Assembly (NCBI GenBank): GCA_024763185.1
Contig: JANTFY010000013.1
Location: forward strand, 1 to 22,257
DNA from: Gammaproteobacteria bacterium
Lineage (GTDB): Bacteria > Pseudomonadota > Gammaproteobacteria > GCA-001735895
DNA: 22,257 nucleotides
Direction: 5' to 3'
The position numbers and the translations under genes were made by a program. Under the pieces are notes generated by a model. The model was given only the letters and a program-made list of their open reading frames with translations. It did no database searches and was not told the DNA's origin. Shown piece after piece: positions 14,412-22,257 of this stretch. Position 1 is the stretch's first letter; each line of letters opens with the position of its first letter.

Positions 14412-14834
14412 TCATTCGGGGGGCGGGTTGCCTGTGCTCCATTTTTTAAAGCGTTTTTTGCAGTATTTTAGCAGCGCTTCGTAGTCCGGAAACCATAAAT
14501 CAAAACCGTCTTCGGCCGGGGCATCATATTCGCAGTAATCGTTGCTATGGCTACGACAGATAGTTGGCCGGTCTTCATAGATACCACAGCGCCCATCCGC
14601 TAATAGCTTGCTGCAGGTCGTTTCGAAAATAATAAACCAGCCATCTTCGTCTTTATAGGCGCCCACCTTGTCATGAGATACCTGCCATAACAGGATTTCA
14701 AAATCGTATTTGGATTTTGGCGTGTCAATTTGTTGCGTCACATAGGTGCAACACTTGGAGGTGCTACACAGGTCGCACTTGTTGTCACTGCTTACCTCGA
14801 TGTCGGGAAAATCGATTTTATCAGGCTTGTTCAT
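14412..14834 (-). CDS. YkgJ-family cysteine-cluster protein
   Basis: A 140-residue soluble protein with the YkgJ (UPF0153) Cys pattern. C20-x2-C23-x4-C28-C29 lies at the N-terminus; a second group follows in T-C-S-K...G-R-C-G-I-Y-E-D-R-P-T-I-C-R. This layout is described as a metal- or Fe-S-binding cluster; biochemical function is not established. R-P-x-x-C-R is the most conserved part and is intact. The start overlaps the hemF end by 14 nt, so the two are coupled. The Shine-Dalgarno would lie within hemF. Confidence 0.82.
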   Translation of the reverse strand: MNKPDKIDFPDIEVSSDNKCDLCSTSKCCTYVTQQIDTPKSKYDFEILLWQVSHDKVGAYKDEDGWFIIFETTCSKLLADGRCGIYEDRPTICRSHSNDYCEYDAPAEDGFDLWFPDYEALLKYCKKRFKKWSTGNPPPE

Positions 14835-15738
14835 TAATCCAGTCTGTGGGTTTTAGATAGGTTGCGTAAAGTTCAGCCTCGGCACTACCGGGTTCGGGCT
14901 GGTAATTATATTTCCAGTTAACCACCGGTGGCAGCGACATCAGGATGCTTTCGGTGCGGCCACCGGACTGCAGGCCAAATAAGGTGCCGCGGTCATAAAC
15001 GAGGTTGAATTCTACATAACGTCCTCGTCGATAAAGCTGGAAATTGCGTTCTCTCTCTCCGTAATCGATATCCTTGCGTCTTTGCACGATCGGCAGATAA
15101 GCTGGCAGGTAATGGTCTCCCACGCTCTGCATAAATGCAAAGGCGGTTTCAAAGTCGGGTGTGTTCAGATCATCAAAAAACAGGCCGCCAATACCGCGCG
15201 GTTCGTTGCGGTGTTTGAGGAAAAAATAATCATCGCACCATTTTTTATACTTGTGGTAAGTGTCGTTACCGAAAGGATCGCAAGCTTGTTTGGCAGTAAG
15301 GTGCCAGTGCCGACAATCTTCTTTATTGCCATAATACGGGGTCAGGTCGAAGCCGCCGCCAAACCACCAAACCGGTTCTGCATCGGGTTTTTCGGCCATA
15401 AAAAAACGCACGTTGGCATGGGAGGTGGGTACGTACGGATTATGCGGGTGTATAACCAGCGAAACCCCCATGGCATGAAAGTTACGACCAGCCAGTTCGG
15501 GACGATGGGCGGTCGCGGAAGCAGGGAGATTGTTGCCGAATACCTCGGAGTAGTTGACGCCGGCCTGCTCAAAAATCGCGCCGTTGCTTAACACCCGGGT
15601 GCGACCACCGCCACCGGAATCGCGTTTCCAGTCATCGACCAAGAATGTTTGCTGGCCATCGGTTTGTTCGATGCCGGAACAAATATTGTCCTGCAGGTTT
15701 GTCAGGTAGGTGCGAACACGATCGATATCTATTGCCAT
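14821..15738 (-). CDS. hemF: Oxygen-dependent coproporphyrinogen III oxidase
   Basis: A 305-residue cytosolic enzyme of normal HemF length. It oxidatively decarboxylates coproporphyrinogen III to protoporphyrinogen IX with O2. Family motifs are clear: R-x-L-S-N-G near 46-50, P-T-S-H-A-N-V-R-F-F, W-W-F-G-G-G-F-D-L-T-P-Y-Y, E-P-R-G-I-G-G-L-F-F-D-D-L, and R-Y-V-E-F-N-L-V-Y-D-R-G-T-x-F-G-L. It shows the organism makes haem under oxic conditions; an anaerobic HemN would be expected elsewhere given the anaerobic-looking cytochromes. It follows tsaC by 42 nt, a common gammaproteobacterial order, in which aroE often comes next; here a YkgJ-like gene does. Confidence 0.97.
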   Translation of the reverse strand: MAIDIDRVRTYLTNLQDNICSGIEQTDGQQTFLVDDWKRDSGGGGRTRVLSNGAIFEQAGVNYSEVFGNNLPASATAHRPELAGRNFHAMGVSLVIHPHNPYVPTSHANVRFFMAEKPDAEPVWWFGGGFDLTPYYGNKEDCRHWHLTAKQACDPFGNDTYHKYKKWCDDYFFLKHRNEPRGIGGLFFDDLNTPDFETAFAFMQSVGDHYLPAYLPIVQRRKDIDYGERERNFQLYRRGRYVEFNLVYDRGTLFGLQSGGRTESILMSLPPVVNWKYNYQPEPGSAEAELYATYLKPTDWINEQA

Positions 15739-15780
15739 TTTTTTGTTCTTCGGTTTGCTGAATGTGAGTAGTTTAACACG

Positions 15781-16338
15781 TTAAGCACGTAAAACTTTAC
15801 CGGTGGAGAGTTCACGAATTTCACTGGCCTGTTGTGCGGCGGTGGCAAAGCCTTCAATAATAAAATCTACCGAGTTTTGAAAGTTTTTATGGGCAAGCAG
15901 GCTGGATCTGACCGTCGTATGACCGGACAGGTTCGCGCTGGTGCTGACCAGGGGGGCCTTTATGGCTTGGCACAGGTGGTGGATGTGTGATCTTTTGGTA
16001 ATACGGATGGCGATGGTGTCATATTGTCCCGTTAGCCATTTAGGACAATCGTGTTGGGCCTTGACAAGCCAGGTCACCGGTTTGTGTTGCGCAGTGGCGA
16101 TCCTCTCTCGCTGATCATGCCATACCTCAGGGTCGATATAGGGTTTGCAAAATTCCAGTGTTGAGGATAACAGGATCAGGCCTTTGTTTGGCTGGCGTCG
16201 TTTCAGGTGCTGGATACGTGATATGGCTGAAGGAATCAGCGGGTGGCATCCAAAACCCCAGATGGTGTCAGTGGGGTAGGCTATGATGGCGCCCTGGTTT
16301 ATTCGCAGGGCGATTTGACGAAGGCGCCAGGGGGACAT
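15781..16338 (-). CDS. tsaC: L-threonylcarbamoyladenylate synthase (TsaC/YrdC/Sua5 family)
   Basis: A 185-residue single-domain YrdC protein, the short TsaC type without the Sua5 extension. It makes threonylcarbamoyl-AMP from Thr, bicarbonate and ATP for the t6A37 modification of ANN-decoding tRNAs. Motifs seen are Y-P-T-D-T-I-W-G (21-28), K-R-R-Q-P-N-K-G-L-I-L, and S-T-S-A-N-L-S-G. Its ATG overlaps the topA TAA by one base, so it is coupled to topA. Confidence 0.95.
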   Translation of the reverse strand: MSPWRLRQIALRINQGAIIAYPTDTIWGFGCHPLIPSAISRIQHLKRRQPNKGLILLSSTLEFCKPYIDPEVWHDQRERIATAQHKPVTWLVKAQHDCPKWLTGQYDTIAIRITKRSHIHHLCQAIKAPLVSTSANLSGHTTVRSSLLAHKNFQNSVDFIIEGFATAAQQASEIRELSTGKVLRA

Positions 16339-18785
16339 TAAGCGGTCATTTTCACGGCTTTTTTTGTGCTCGCCTTTTTGCTTACGGCTTTCTTTTTGCT
16401 GGCAGCCTTTTTCTTTACTGTTTTCTTTTTACTTGCGGCCTTTTTCTTGTTGGCCGCTTTCTTTTTAGTCGCGGCTTTTTTACGTCGTGACTTGGGTAAA
16501 GGGGCTTTTTCGATAAGTTCCTGGCAGGTTTCCAGATCCAGTGTCGCCGGGTCTTCTATATCCTTTGGAATGCGTGCATTTTTAACACCGTCAGTGATGT
16601 AGGGGCCGTAACGGCCGCGTAGAATTTTTATTTCCGTGCCTTCAAAGATCTTGATCTCGCGATTGGCATCCCACTCTTTCTTTTCCTTGATCAGTTCCAG
16701 CGCGCGCTCCAGGGTGACGCTGAAAGGGTCGTCGCCCTCCTTGACCTTAAGAGAAACGTACTTGCTGCCATACTTGACATAGGGGCCAAAGCGACCGAAG
16801 TTGGTAGAAACCGGCTCGCCTTCTTCGGTTTCGCCGAGATGACGAGGTAGCTTGAATAACTCCAGTGCTTCTTCCAGGGTGATGTGGTCCATTTTCTGGC
16901 CCGGTCTTAAACCGGCGAATTTGGGCTTTTCTTCATCATCACGCGTGCCTATCTGAACGAATGGTCCGTAGCGGCCCATGCGTACCGAGATGGGTTTACC
17001 GCTTTGCGGATCGGTACCCAGTTCGCGCGCGGACAGGGCCTCGTCACGGCTTACGGTTTCCATCTTGTCGTCAACCCGCTCCTTGAACGATGACCAGAAG
17101 TTTTTCATGAGCGGCAACCAGTCGGATTCACCGCGCGAAATTTCATCCAGCGTGTCTTCTAGCTGTGCGGTAAAATCGTAATCCACGTACTGGGTAAAAT
17201 GTTGGGTCAGGAATTTACTGACCACGCGTCCGACATCGGTAGGGTGGAAGCGTTTATTTTCCAGTTCAACGTAATCACGATCAAGCAGGGTTGTGATGAT
17301 GGAGGCATAGGTCGATGGTCGGCCAATGCCGTATTCTTCCAGGGTTTTAACCAGGCTGGCTTCGCTAAAACGCGGGGGTGGCTCGGTAAAATGCTGTTCC
17401 AGGCGTATCTGTAGCAGGTTAACCTTGTCGCCTTCAGTCAGCGGCGGTAGTAATTTTTCCTTCTGGTCATCGGGCTTTTTGTCATCCAGGCCCTCAGTAT
17501 AGACCTGCATGAAACCGGGGTTGCGAATGGTGGAACCATTGGCCCTGAACAGGTTGTCATGGCCGGCTCCGAGGTCGACGGCCACGGTGTCCAGGGTGGC
17601 ATGGATCATCTGGCAGGCTACGCTGCGTTTCCAGATCAGGTCGTACAGGCGGAATTCGTCCTGGCTTAAATGGGATTTGATCTGTTCAGGCGTGTTCATG
17701 GCGCTGGTCGGCCGTACCGCTTCGTGCGCCTCCTGGGCATTTTTTGACTTGGTCTTAAACAAACGTGGAGATTCGGGTAAAAACTCCGCCCCGTATTTAT
17801 TGAGAATCAGAGTGCGTAAGTCTTCCAACGCCTCGTCTGACAGGGTGACCGAATCGGTACGCATATAGGTGATGAGACCGGTTTGGCCGGCGCCAATATC
17901 GATGCCCTCGTACAGGCGTTGCGCAGTGCGCATGGTTTTCTGTGCGCCAAAACCGAGCTTGCGTGAGGCTTCCTGCTGTAGGGTTGAAGTTGTGAAAGGT
18001 GCGGCCGGATTTCGCTTGCGTTGCTTCTTCTCGACTTTTGTAACGGTTAAAATACCGTTAGCAGCTTCGTTTAAAACCTTGTGTGCCTGTTTGGCCTGTT
18101 GTTCGTTGGTAATGCTGAACTGTTTGATCTTGTCGCCCTGTAACTGGGTTAACTTGGCGCTAAAGGCCTGCCGGTCGATTTCGTTGTCGGCCTCAATACT
18201 CCAGTATTCTTGCGGATTGAAGGCTTCAATTTCCTGCTCGCGCTCGACAATCAGGCGCAGTGCCGGGCTTTGTACGCGGCCGGCAGACAGTCCTCGCCGG
18301 ATTTTGCGCCAAAGTAATGGGGACAGATTGAAGCCCACCAGGTAATCCAGGGCGCGTCTTGCCTGCTGGGCATTCACCAAATCCATGGTGATGGAGCGTG
18401 GATGTGCCACGGCTTCGGTGACGGCCTGTTTGGTGATTTCGTGGAACACCACGCGATAGGCATCTTTATCTTTCATCAGGTTACGGTCCTGCAGTAACTG
18501 ATACAGATGCCAGGAAATGGCTTCACCCTCGCGGTCGGGGTCAGTTGCCAGATATAAGGCGTTGGCCTTTTTTAATTCGCGGGCGATGTTTTTGATGTGC
18601 TTTTCATTGCGTTCGACAACTTCGTAATTCATCTTGAAGTCATTGTCAGGCTCAACCGCACCTTCCTTGGGGATCAGATCACGCACATGACCATAGGAGG
18701 CCAGCACCTTGAAATCTTTGCCGAGGTATTTCTCAATGGTTTTTGCTTTTGCAGGCGACTCTACAATGACCAGGTTGTTGCTCAT
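16338..18785 (-). CDS. topA: DNA topoisomerase I (type IA) with a basic C-terminal tail
   Basis: An 815-residue type IA topoisomerase that relaxes negative supercoils. The TOPRIM domain opens with N-L-V-I-V-E-S-P-A-K-A-K-T-I-E and holds the metal-binding D-P-D-R-E-G-E. The catalytic Tyr is Y307 in T-Y-M-R-T-D-S. The C-terminal part has topoisomerase C-terminal repeats (G-R-Y-G-P-F-V, G-R-F-G-P-Y-V, G-R-Y-G-P-Y-I) rather than the Cys4 zinc ribbons of the E. coli enzyme. Residues 765-815 form a Lys/Ala repeat tail, K-K-A-A-x-K-K-K, like histone-H1-type tails in other bacteria; it probably adds nonspecific DNA binding. The gene follows smg by 20 nt and overlaps tsaC by 1 nt. Confidence 0.97.
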   Translation of the reverse strand: MSNNLVIVESPAKAKTIEKYLGKDFKVLASYGHVRDLIPKEGAVEPDNDFKMNYEVVERNEKHIKNIARELKKANALYLATDPDREGEAISWHLYQLLQDRNLMKDKDAYRVVFHEITKQAVTEAVAHPRSITMDLVNAQQARRALDYLVGFNLSPLLWRKIRRGLSAGRVQSPALRLIVEREQEIEAFNPQEYWSIEADNEIDRQAFSAKLTQLQGDKIKQFSITNEQQAKQAHKVLNEAANGILTVTKVEKKQRKRNPAAPFTTSTLQQEASRKLGFGAQKTMRTAQRLYEGIDIGAGQTGLITYMRTDSVTLSDEALEDLRTLILNKYGAEFLPESPRLFKTKSKNAQEAHEAVRPTSAMNTPEQIKSHLSQDEFRLYDLIWKRSVACQMIHATLDTVAVDLGAGHDNLFRANGSTIRNPGFMQVYTEGLDDKKPDDQKEKLLPPLTEGDKVNLLQIRLEQHFTEPPPRFSEASLVKTLEEYGIGRPSTYASIITTLLDRDYVELENKRFHPTDVGRVVSKFLTQHFTQYVDYDFTAQLEDTLDEISRGESDWLPLMKNFWSSFKERVDDKMETVSRDEALSARELGTDPQSGKPISVRMGRYGPFVQIGTRDDEEKPKFAGLRPGQKMDHITLEEALELFKLPRHLGETEEGEPVSTNFGRFGPYVKYGSKYVSLKVKEGDDPFSVTLERALELIKEKKEWDANREIKIFEGTEIKILRGRYGPYITDGVKNARIPKDIEDPATLDLETCQELIEKAPLPKSRRKKAATKKKAANKKKAASKKKTVKKKAASKKKAVSKKASTKKAVKMTA

Positions 18786-18805
18786 GGATCCAGGGGAAAT
18801 TGTGT

Positions 18806-19288
18806 TTAGTGAAAAAGGGCGGGTTGGTCAGCAAATACGATGTCTTCGTAGTGCATCAGGGTATTTTCATCCTGATCGGCGGCATTATTGAATAAAACCA
18901 TCATGACGACCCACTTGAATTCTTCCATGTCTATCTGGTCTTCACCGTCCAGTGCCATGATGCGATTGATCACCAGTTCGCGTAATTCTGGCGTTAATAC
19001 ACCGGACTGTTCCAGAAAAAACAGGAAGCCCTGGATTTTGCTATCCATGCGTAAATGTTCCCTGGCGGAATAGATGCGCATGGATTTGTGGGATTGATTG
19101 ACGCTGGGAATTTCTCCGGCCAGTGCCAGTCCGTCCAACCAGTCAAAAGCTTTTTCGATTTCCTGGGTCTGGAAGCCGGCTTCACGCAGGTCGGCGTCGA
19201 TACTGTCTCTGTCTTCCGGTAGGGTGTCATCGTTGTCTATATAGCTTGAAAAAATGTACATCAGTACGTCTATAACACCTTCTTTCAT
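18806..19288 (-). CDS. smg: Smg family protein (DUF494)
   Basis: A 160-residue acidic protein of the Smg family, found beside dprA and topA in many gammaproteobacteria. I start it at ATG 19288 (M-K-E-G-V-I-D-V-L-M-Y) because AGAGGT lies just upstream and the family begins this way; the frame extends further upstream but into dprA. No biochemical role is firmly established. Confidence 0.9.
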   Translation of the reverse strand: MKEGVIDVLMYIFSSYIDNDDTLPEDRDSIDADLREAGFQTQEIEKAFDWLDGLALAGEIPSVNQSHKSMRIYSAREHLRMDSKIQGFLFFLEQSGVLTPELRELVINRIMALDGEDQIDMEEFKWVVMMVLFNNAADQDENTLMHYEDIVFADQPALFH

Positions 19289-19296
19289 GTAGACCT

Positions 19297-20418
19297 CTAT
19301 GTGGCACCTGCGGGTTGGCATCGAAGATACAAACCACCGGGTGCGGGTTGGATATAATCGTTTAACTCTAATATTAACAGCATGGAGGAAAGCTGTTCAA
19401 TGGTCAAGCCACTACGTTCAACCAGTGTATCGATGGATACGGGGTCATAACCCATGCAGTCCAGTAATTCCTGATATTCCTGCTCAAGCGATGTGTTGGC
19501 AGGTGGATCTTCAGAAGTGGCCTGCTCAGCAACATAACCCAGCAAACTGCCGATATCATCAATAATATCCGCTGCCTGGTCAACCAGTTTTGCGCCCTGT
19601 CGAATCAGGTGGTGACAGCCTTTCGCCTGGGGGTTGTGGATAGAGCCGGGAATGGCAAAAACCTCTCGGCCCTGTTCCATGCTAAGCCTGGCGGTTATCA
19701 AGGAGCCGCTTTTTCGGGTTGCTTCGATAACCAGCGTGGCAACGCTCAGTCCACTGATGATACGGTTACGTTTTGGAAAATTTGATCCGTGGGGTGAGGT
19801 GCCAATCGGAAAATCAGAAAGTATCAGTCCCTGTTCCGCGATCTGGTAAGCCAGTTGTTTGTTGCTGGAAGGGTAGATCCGGTCAATGCCGGTGCCTACC
19901 ACGGCAATCGTGTTGCCGTTTGCAGCCAGAGCGCCCAGATGGGCGTGTCGGTCTATGCCCAGTGCCATGCCGCTGGTAATGGTCAAACCGGCCCCGGCCA
20001 GATAACGGGCAAAATCTTCCGCGGTACGCGCTCCTCCCGGTGTGCAGTTACGGCTGCCGACAATGGCTATCTGAGGCGTATTAAGTAATTCGAGTCGGCC
20101 GGTTGCATACAGCAATGGGGGTGCGTCACGAAGTTCTTTTAACAAGTCCGGGTAGAGATCATCATCCAGTGACAGGATGTGATGGCCCTCGGCGGCATCG
20201 AGCCATGCCAAGGTGGCATCAAGTTGGGAGGAATCGGGGTTTTTTAAATGCTCAATCTGCGGTTGCTTGAGGCCGGCTGCGGCTAATTCGCTTGTGGGCA
20301 GTTCAGCCAATAGTCTGGGATTGCTGGCCAGCGAATCTGTTAGTTGACGGTAGCTGACCGCACCTATACCTGGACAGCTTTCCAGCGCCAGGTAATACGG
20401 CAGATCATCCCTGTCCAT
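19297..20418 (-). CDS. dprA: DNA processing protein DprA (Smf)
   Basis: A 373-residue protein that loads RecA onto incoming single-stranded DNA during natural transformation. The Rossmann-like core shows I-V-G-S-R-N, S-G-M-A-L-G-I-D-R-H-A-H, V-G-T-G-I-D-R-I-Y-P and S-D-F-P-I-G-T-S-P, followed by P-x-R-N-R-I-I-S-G-L-S. An N-terminal helical domain precedes it, and a C-terminal winged-helix domain (about 315-370) follows. All key motifs are intact. It starts 13 nt after the lysM stop, without a strong Shine-Dalgarno, and ends 8 nt before smg. Confidence 0.96.
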   Translation of the reverse strand: MDRDDLPYYLALESCPGIGAVSYRQLTDSLASNPRLLAELPTSELAAAGLKQPQIEHLKNPDSSQLDATLAWLDAAEGHHILSLDDDLYPDLLKELRDAPPLLYATGRLELLNTPQIAIVGSRNCTPGGARTAEDFARYLAGAGLTITSGMALGIDRHAHLGALAANGNTIAVVGTGIDRIYPSSNKQLAYQIAEQGLILSDFPIGTSPHGSNFPKRNRIISGLSVATLVIEATRKSGSLITARLSMEQGREVFAIPGSIHNPQAKGCHHLIRQGAKLVDQAADIIDDIGSLLGYVAEQATSEDPPANTSLEQEYQELLDCMGYDPVSIDTLVERSGLTIEQLSSMLLILELNDYIQPAPGGLYLRCQPAGAT

Positions 20419-20431
20419 ACAGTGTGGTGAT

Positions 20432-21604
20432 TTAAGGAGTGCGTACCTTGTTACCCATCTTGATGGGTGTATTGGCTTCCATGATCAGGCCAACACTCAT
20501 TTTGTCATAGGATCTTACGATCATAATGATGCCACTGCGTTCATCGGGTAGTTTTACCTTGAAGTTGGCTTTTTCCTCGTTACGGTCTATGACAACCTTG
20601 CCATCATGGTCGACCTGCAAGACATTACCGGTTTTAATGTCATCCCTTAGCCCCAGGTTGATCACCACCGTCTGGTATTGGCCAAGCTGGGAGATACCGT
20701 CCAGTAAAGAGATAACGCGTCCCTGAACATCATGCTTGGGTGCCCTGGGGAAGAAATCGCGTTCTATGTTGCTGTTGTCGATGGGCAGAATACGATCATC
20801 TCGTAATATTTCGCGTGCTGAAGAGGTGACACGTACCGAGGCGGGATCGCCACCACGTTCCAGTTTGGCTTCAGCCACATACAGCGCCTCATAACCGAGA
20901 ACTTCACCCGTTGCCAGGTCAACCAGTGGTTTATTGGGGCGGAAAATCTGATAGCGCCCGTTGCCCTTTTTGGTATCGAGTTTGCGCACATACAAGGTGT
21001 CGTTGATGGCATTGGCGAGATGGTTATCGCGGCTGTCGAGCACATAGGCGGATTCGGCCAGTTTGTCTTCGTCGATAATCAGGGGCTTTTCGAGAAGTTG
21101 ACGAATTGATTCAATGGGGATCGACGGAATGCTGGCATCAATAGACTGTGCCCGAATACGCGGAGACAGTTTGACGACTTTCATGCCGCTGGCCAGGGTC
21201 TTGCCGGTTTCACCGCGGCGAGACAGTTGAATGCGTTTTTGACCGCCGACATAGATTATCGCGAGTTCGTCGCCGGGAAAAATCAGGTGAGGATTTTCCA
21301 CCTGAGGATTTTTATACCAGATCTCGGGCCAGTACCAGGGGTCGCGTAAAAAATGCGAAGAGATGTCCCATAAGGTGTCGCCTTTTTGTACAATGTAGGT
21401 CTGCGGATGTTCCGGTTCATACACCACGGTTTCACGTGGCGGTGGCGGGGTGGCTTTGGCCTTGACGGTGATCACTTCCGGTTGCGGTGCTTCTTCCTCG
21501 AGCACGACATAGGGCTCATTGGTGGTTGTGCAGCCATTTAAGAATAATAAACTGGCAATGATGAACAGTCCGTGTAATAACAGCTGCTTGTTATGTTTAT
21601 ACAT
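20432..21604 (-). CDS. LysM-domain lipoprotein
   Basis: A 390-residue exported lipoprotein. The signal peptide ends in the lipobox L-N-G-C (C25). A Pro/Glu-rich linker precedes a LysM peptidoglycan-binding domain (about 70-119: Y-I-V-Q-K-G-D-T-L-W-D-I-S...N-P-H-L-I-F-P-G-D-E-L). The remaining 270 residues are soluble and of unknown function. The same gene is found between def and dprA in many gammaproteobacteria. A role in cell wall or outer membrane maintenance is likely. A promoter-like dyad lies 38 bp upstream. Confidence 0.92.
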   Translation of the reverse strand: MYKHNKQLLLHGLFIIASLLFLNGCTTTNEPYVVLEEEAPQPEVITVKAKATPPPPRETVVYEPEHPQTYIVQKGDTLWDISSHFLRDPWYWPEIWYKNPQVENPHLIFPGDELAIIYVGGQKRIQLSRRGETGKTLASGMKVVKLSPRIRAQSIDASIPSIPIESIRQLLEKPLIIDEDKLAESAYVLDSRDNHLANAINDTLYVRKLDTKKGNGRYQIFRPNKPLVDLATGEVLGYEALYVAEAKLERGGDPASVRVTSSAREILRDDRILPIDNSNIERDFFPRAPKHDVQGRVISLLDGISQLGQYQTVVINLGLRDDIKTGNVLQVDHDGKVVIDRNEEKANFKVKLPDERSGIIMIVRSYDKMSVGLIMEANTPIKMGNKVRTP

Positions 21605-21641
21605 AGAAACCCCTGTATTGGTGTATTTTGTATTTTAAGCG

Positions 21642-21669
21642 ATTGTAGTTGAAATCTTACCAACTACAA
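21642..21669. promoter_or_regulatory. Dyad overlapping the predicted lysM promoter
   Basis: TTGTAGTTG-N9-CAACTACAA (21643-21669) has perfect 9-bp arms. On the minus strand it contains TTGTAG (21669-21664), a 16-bp spacer and TACAAT (21647-21642), a fair sigma70 promoter for the lysM operon. On the plus strand the dyad is followed by CC and six T, like a terminator, so it might also stop rightward transcription. Confidence 0.45.
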
Positions 21670-21693
21670 CCTTTTTTATGGTTAAGATTCATT

Positions 21694-21699
21694 TATAAT
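21694..21699 (+). promoter_or_regulatory. Predicted -10 element of the def promoter
   Basis: A perfect TATAAT lies 46 bp before the def start. The -35 region is T-rich and has no clear hexamer. Confidence 0.4.
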
Positions 21700-21745
21700 C
21701 ATAAACTTGGAGTAATAACCTGTAAATTCTCTCGAAGTTTAAATT

Positions 21746-22255
21746 ATGGCTTTATTAAATATTTTACATTTCCCTGACCCGCGTCTTCGTACTATAGCTG
21801 AAGCTGTTACAAATTTTGATGAAGATTTGAAGACACTGGTCAGTGACATGTTTGAAACCATGTATGAGGCACCGGGCATTGGCCTGGCGGCAACCCAGGT
21901 GGATGTGCACAAACGTCTTCTGGTCATGGATGTTTCTGAAGATAAAAACGATCCCAAGGTGTTGATTAATCCCGAGATTCTTGAAGCCGAAGGCGAGGAA
22001 GAGATGGATGAGGGGTGCCTGTCGGTGCCCGGTTATTATGAAACGGTTAGACGTGCCGACAAGATTCGTATCAGGGCCCAGGATGTCAACGGTGATTTTT
22101 TTGAAATAAAAACCGATGGCCTGGAGGCCGTTTGTATCCAGCATGAAATGGATCATCTGCAGGGCAAGCTGTTTGTGGATTATATTTCCAGTCTGAAGCG
22201 CGACCGCATTCGAAAAAAACTGGAAAAACTGAAAAAACAGGGGCAAAGAGCCTGA
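21746..22255 (+). CDS. def: Peptide deformylase
   Basis: A complete 169-residue enzyme that removes the formyl group from the N-terminal Met of new proteins. All three class I motifs are present: G-I-G-L-A-A-T-Q (44-51), E-G-C-L-S (C91 as metal ligand) and Q-H-E-M-D-H (H133, E134, H137). Stop codon TGA lies 2 nt before the window end. In related genomes fmt usually follows. It is divergent from the lysM-dprA-smg-topA run. Confidence 0.97.
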   Translation: MALLNILHFPDPRLRTIAEAVTNFDEDLKTLVSDMFETMYEAPGIGLAATQVDVHKRLLVMDVSEDKNDPKVLINPEILEAEGEEEMDEGCLSVPGYYETVRRADKIRIRAQDVNGDFFEIKTDGLEAVCIQHEMDHLQGKLFVDYISSLKRDRIRKKLEKLKKQGQRA

Positions 22256-22257
22256 TC

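Noticed and set aside
15082..15591. Plus-strand 169-codon open frame inside hemF
   Set aside because: It is fully antisense to hemF, whose protein motifs are unmistakable; no independent evidence of coding.
16366..16602. Plus-strand hydrophobic open frame, apparent small membrane protein
   Set aside because: The Phe/Leu-rich product is the antisense of the Lys/Ala tail codons of topA.
1..22257. tRNA genes, CRISPR arrays, IS elements, prophage genes
   Set aside because: No tRNA-like cloverleaf, regularly spaced repeats, transposase motifs or phage proteins were recognised by eye.

Overview
This window looks like the chromosome of a gammaproteobacterium with a flexible respiratory chain. The right-hand third carries the conserved block lysM - dprA - smg - topA - tsaC - hemF, with def divergent. 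The left two thirds hold an accessory block rich in multihaem c-type cytochromes. I could not assign a genus from sequence alone.

Layout. Positions 1-149 (-) hold the N-terminus of a class IV PLP aminotransferase, divergent from a MarR regulator (239-664). The gap between them carries two copies of one inverted repeat placed over both promoters. An unusual RND/MMPL exporter follows (854-4039), fused to a cyclic-nucleotide-binding domain and a degenerate GGDEF domain. On the minus strand, 8777 down to 4095, lie a pentahaem c554-like cytochrome, an octahaem tetrathionate-reductase-type cytochrome (OTR), a b561-type cytochrome, an RquA-like rhodoquinone-biosynthesis gene and a tiny two-Cys membrane protein. 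On the plus strand (9156-11284) are a hydroxylamine-oxidoreductase-family octahaem cytochrome and a NapC/NrfH-type tetrahaem quinol dehydrogenase. A paralogue of the tiny membrane protein follows on the minus strand. The four c-type cytochromes carry 25 CxxCH motifs in total.

Downstream come an SH3-domain protein with an M48 metallopeptidase (-), a PCuAC copper chaperone with a Sco/SenC protein (+), and then a compact minus-strand run: lysM lipoprotein, dprA, smg, topA, tsaC, hemF, ykgJ-like. The plus-strand def gene closes the window.

Interpretation. The cytochrome block reads as two quinol-linked periplasmic reductase modules: OTR with cytochrome b561, and HAO-like with NapC-like. Both are probably aimed at nitrogen or sulfur oxyanions. 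The RquA-like gene, 12 nt after the b561 gene, suggests the low-potential quinone rhodoquinone is involved. The most striking observation is that the RquA reading frame is intact except for one in-frame TGA, exactly where I expect the conserved Cys of its modified SAM motif (A-C-V-Y-G-D). A selenocysteine codon, a recent nonsense mutation and a sequencing error are all possible; the sequence alone cannot decide. No tRNA, rRNA, IS element or CRISPR array was recognised.
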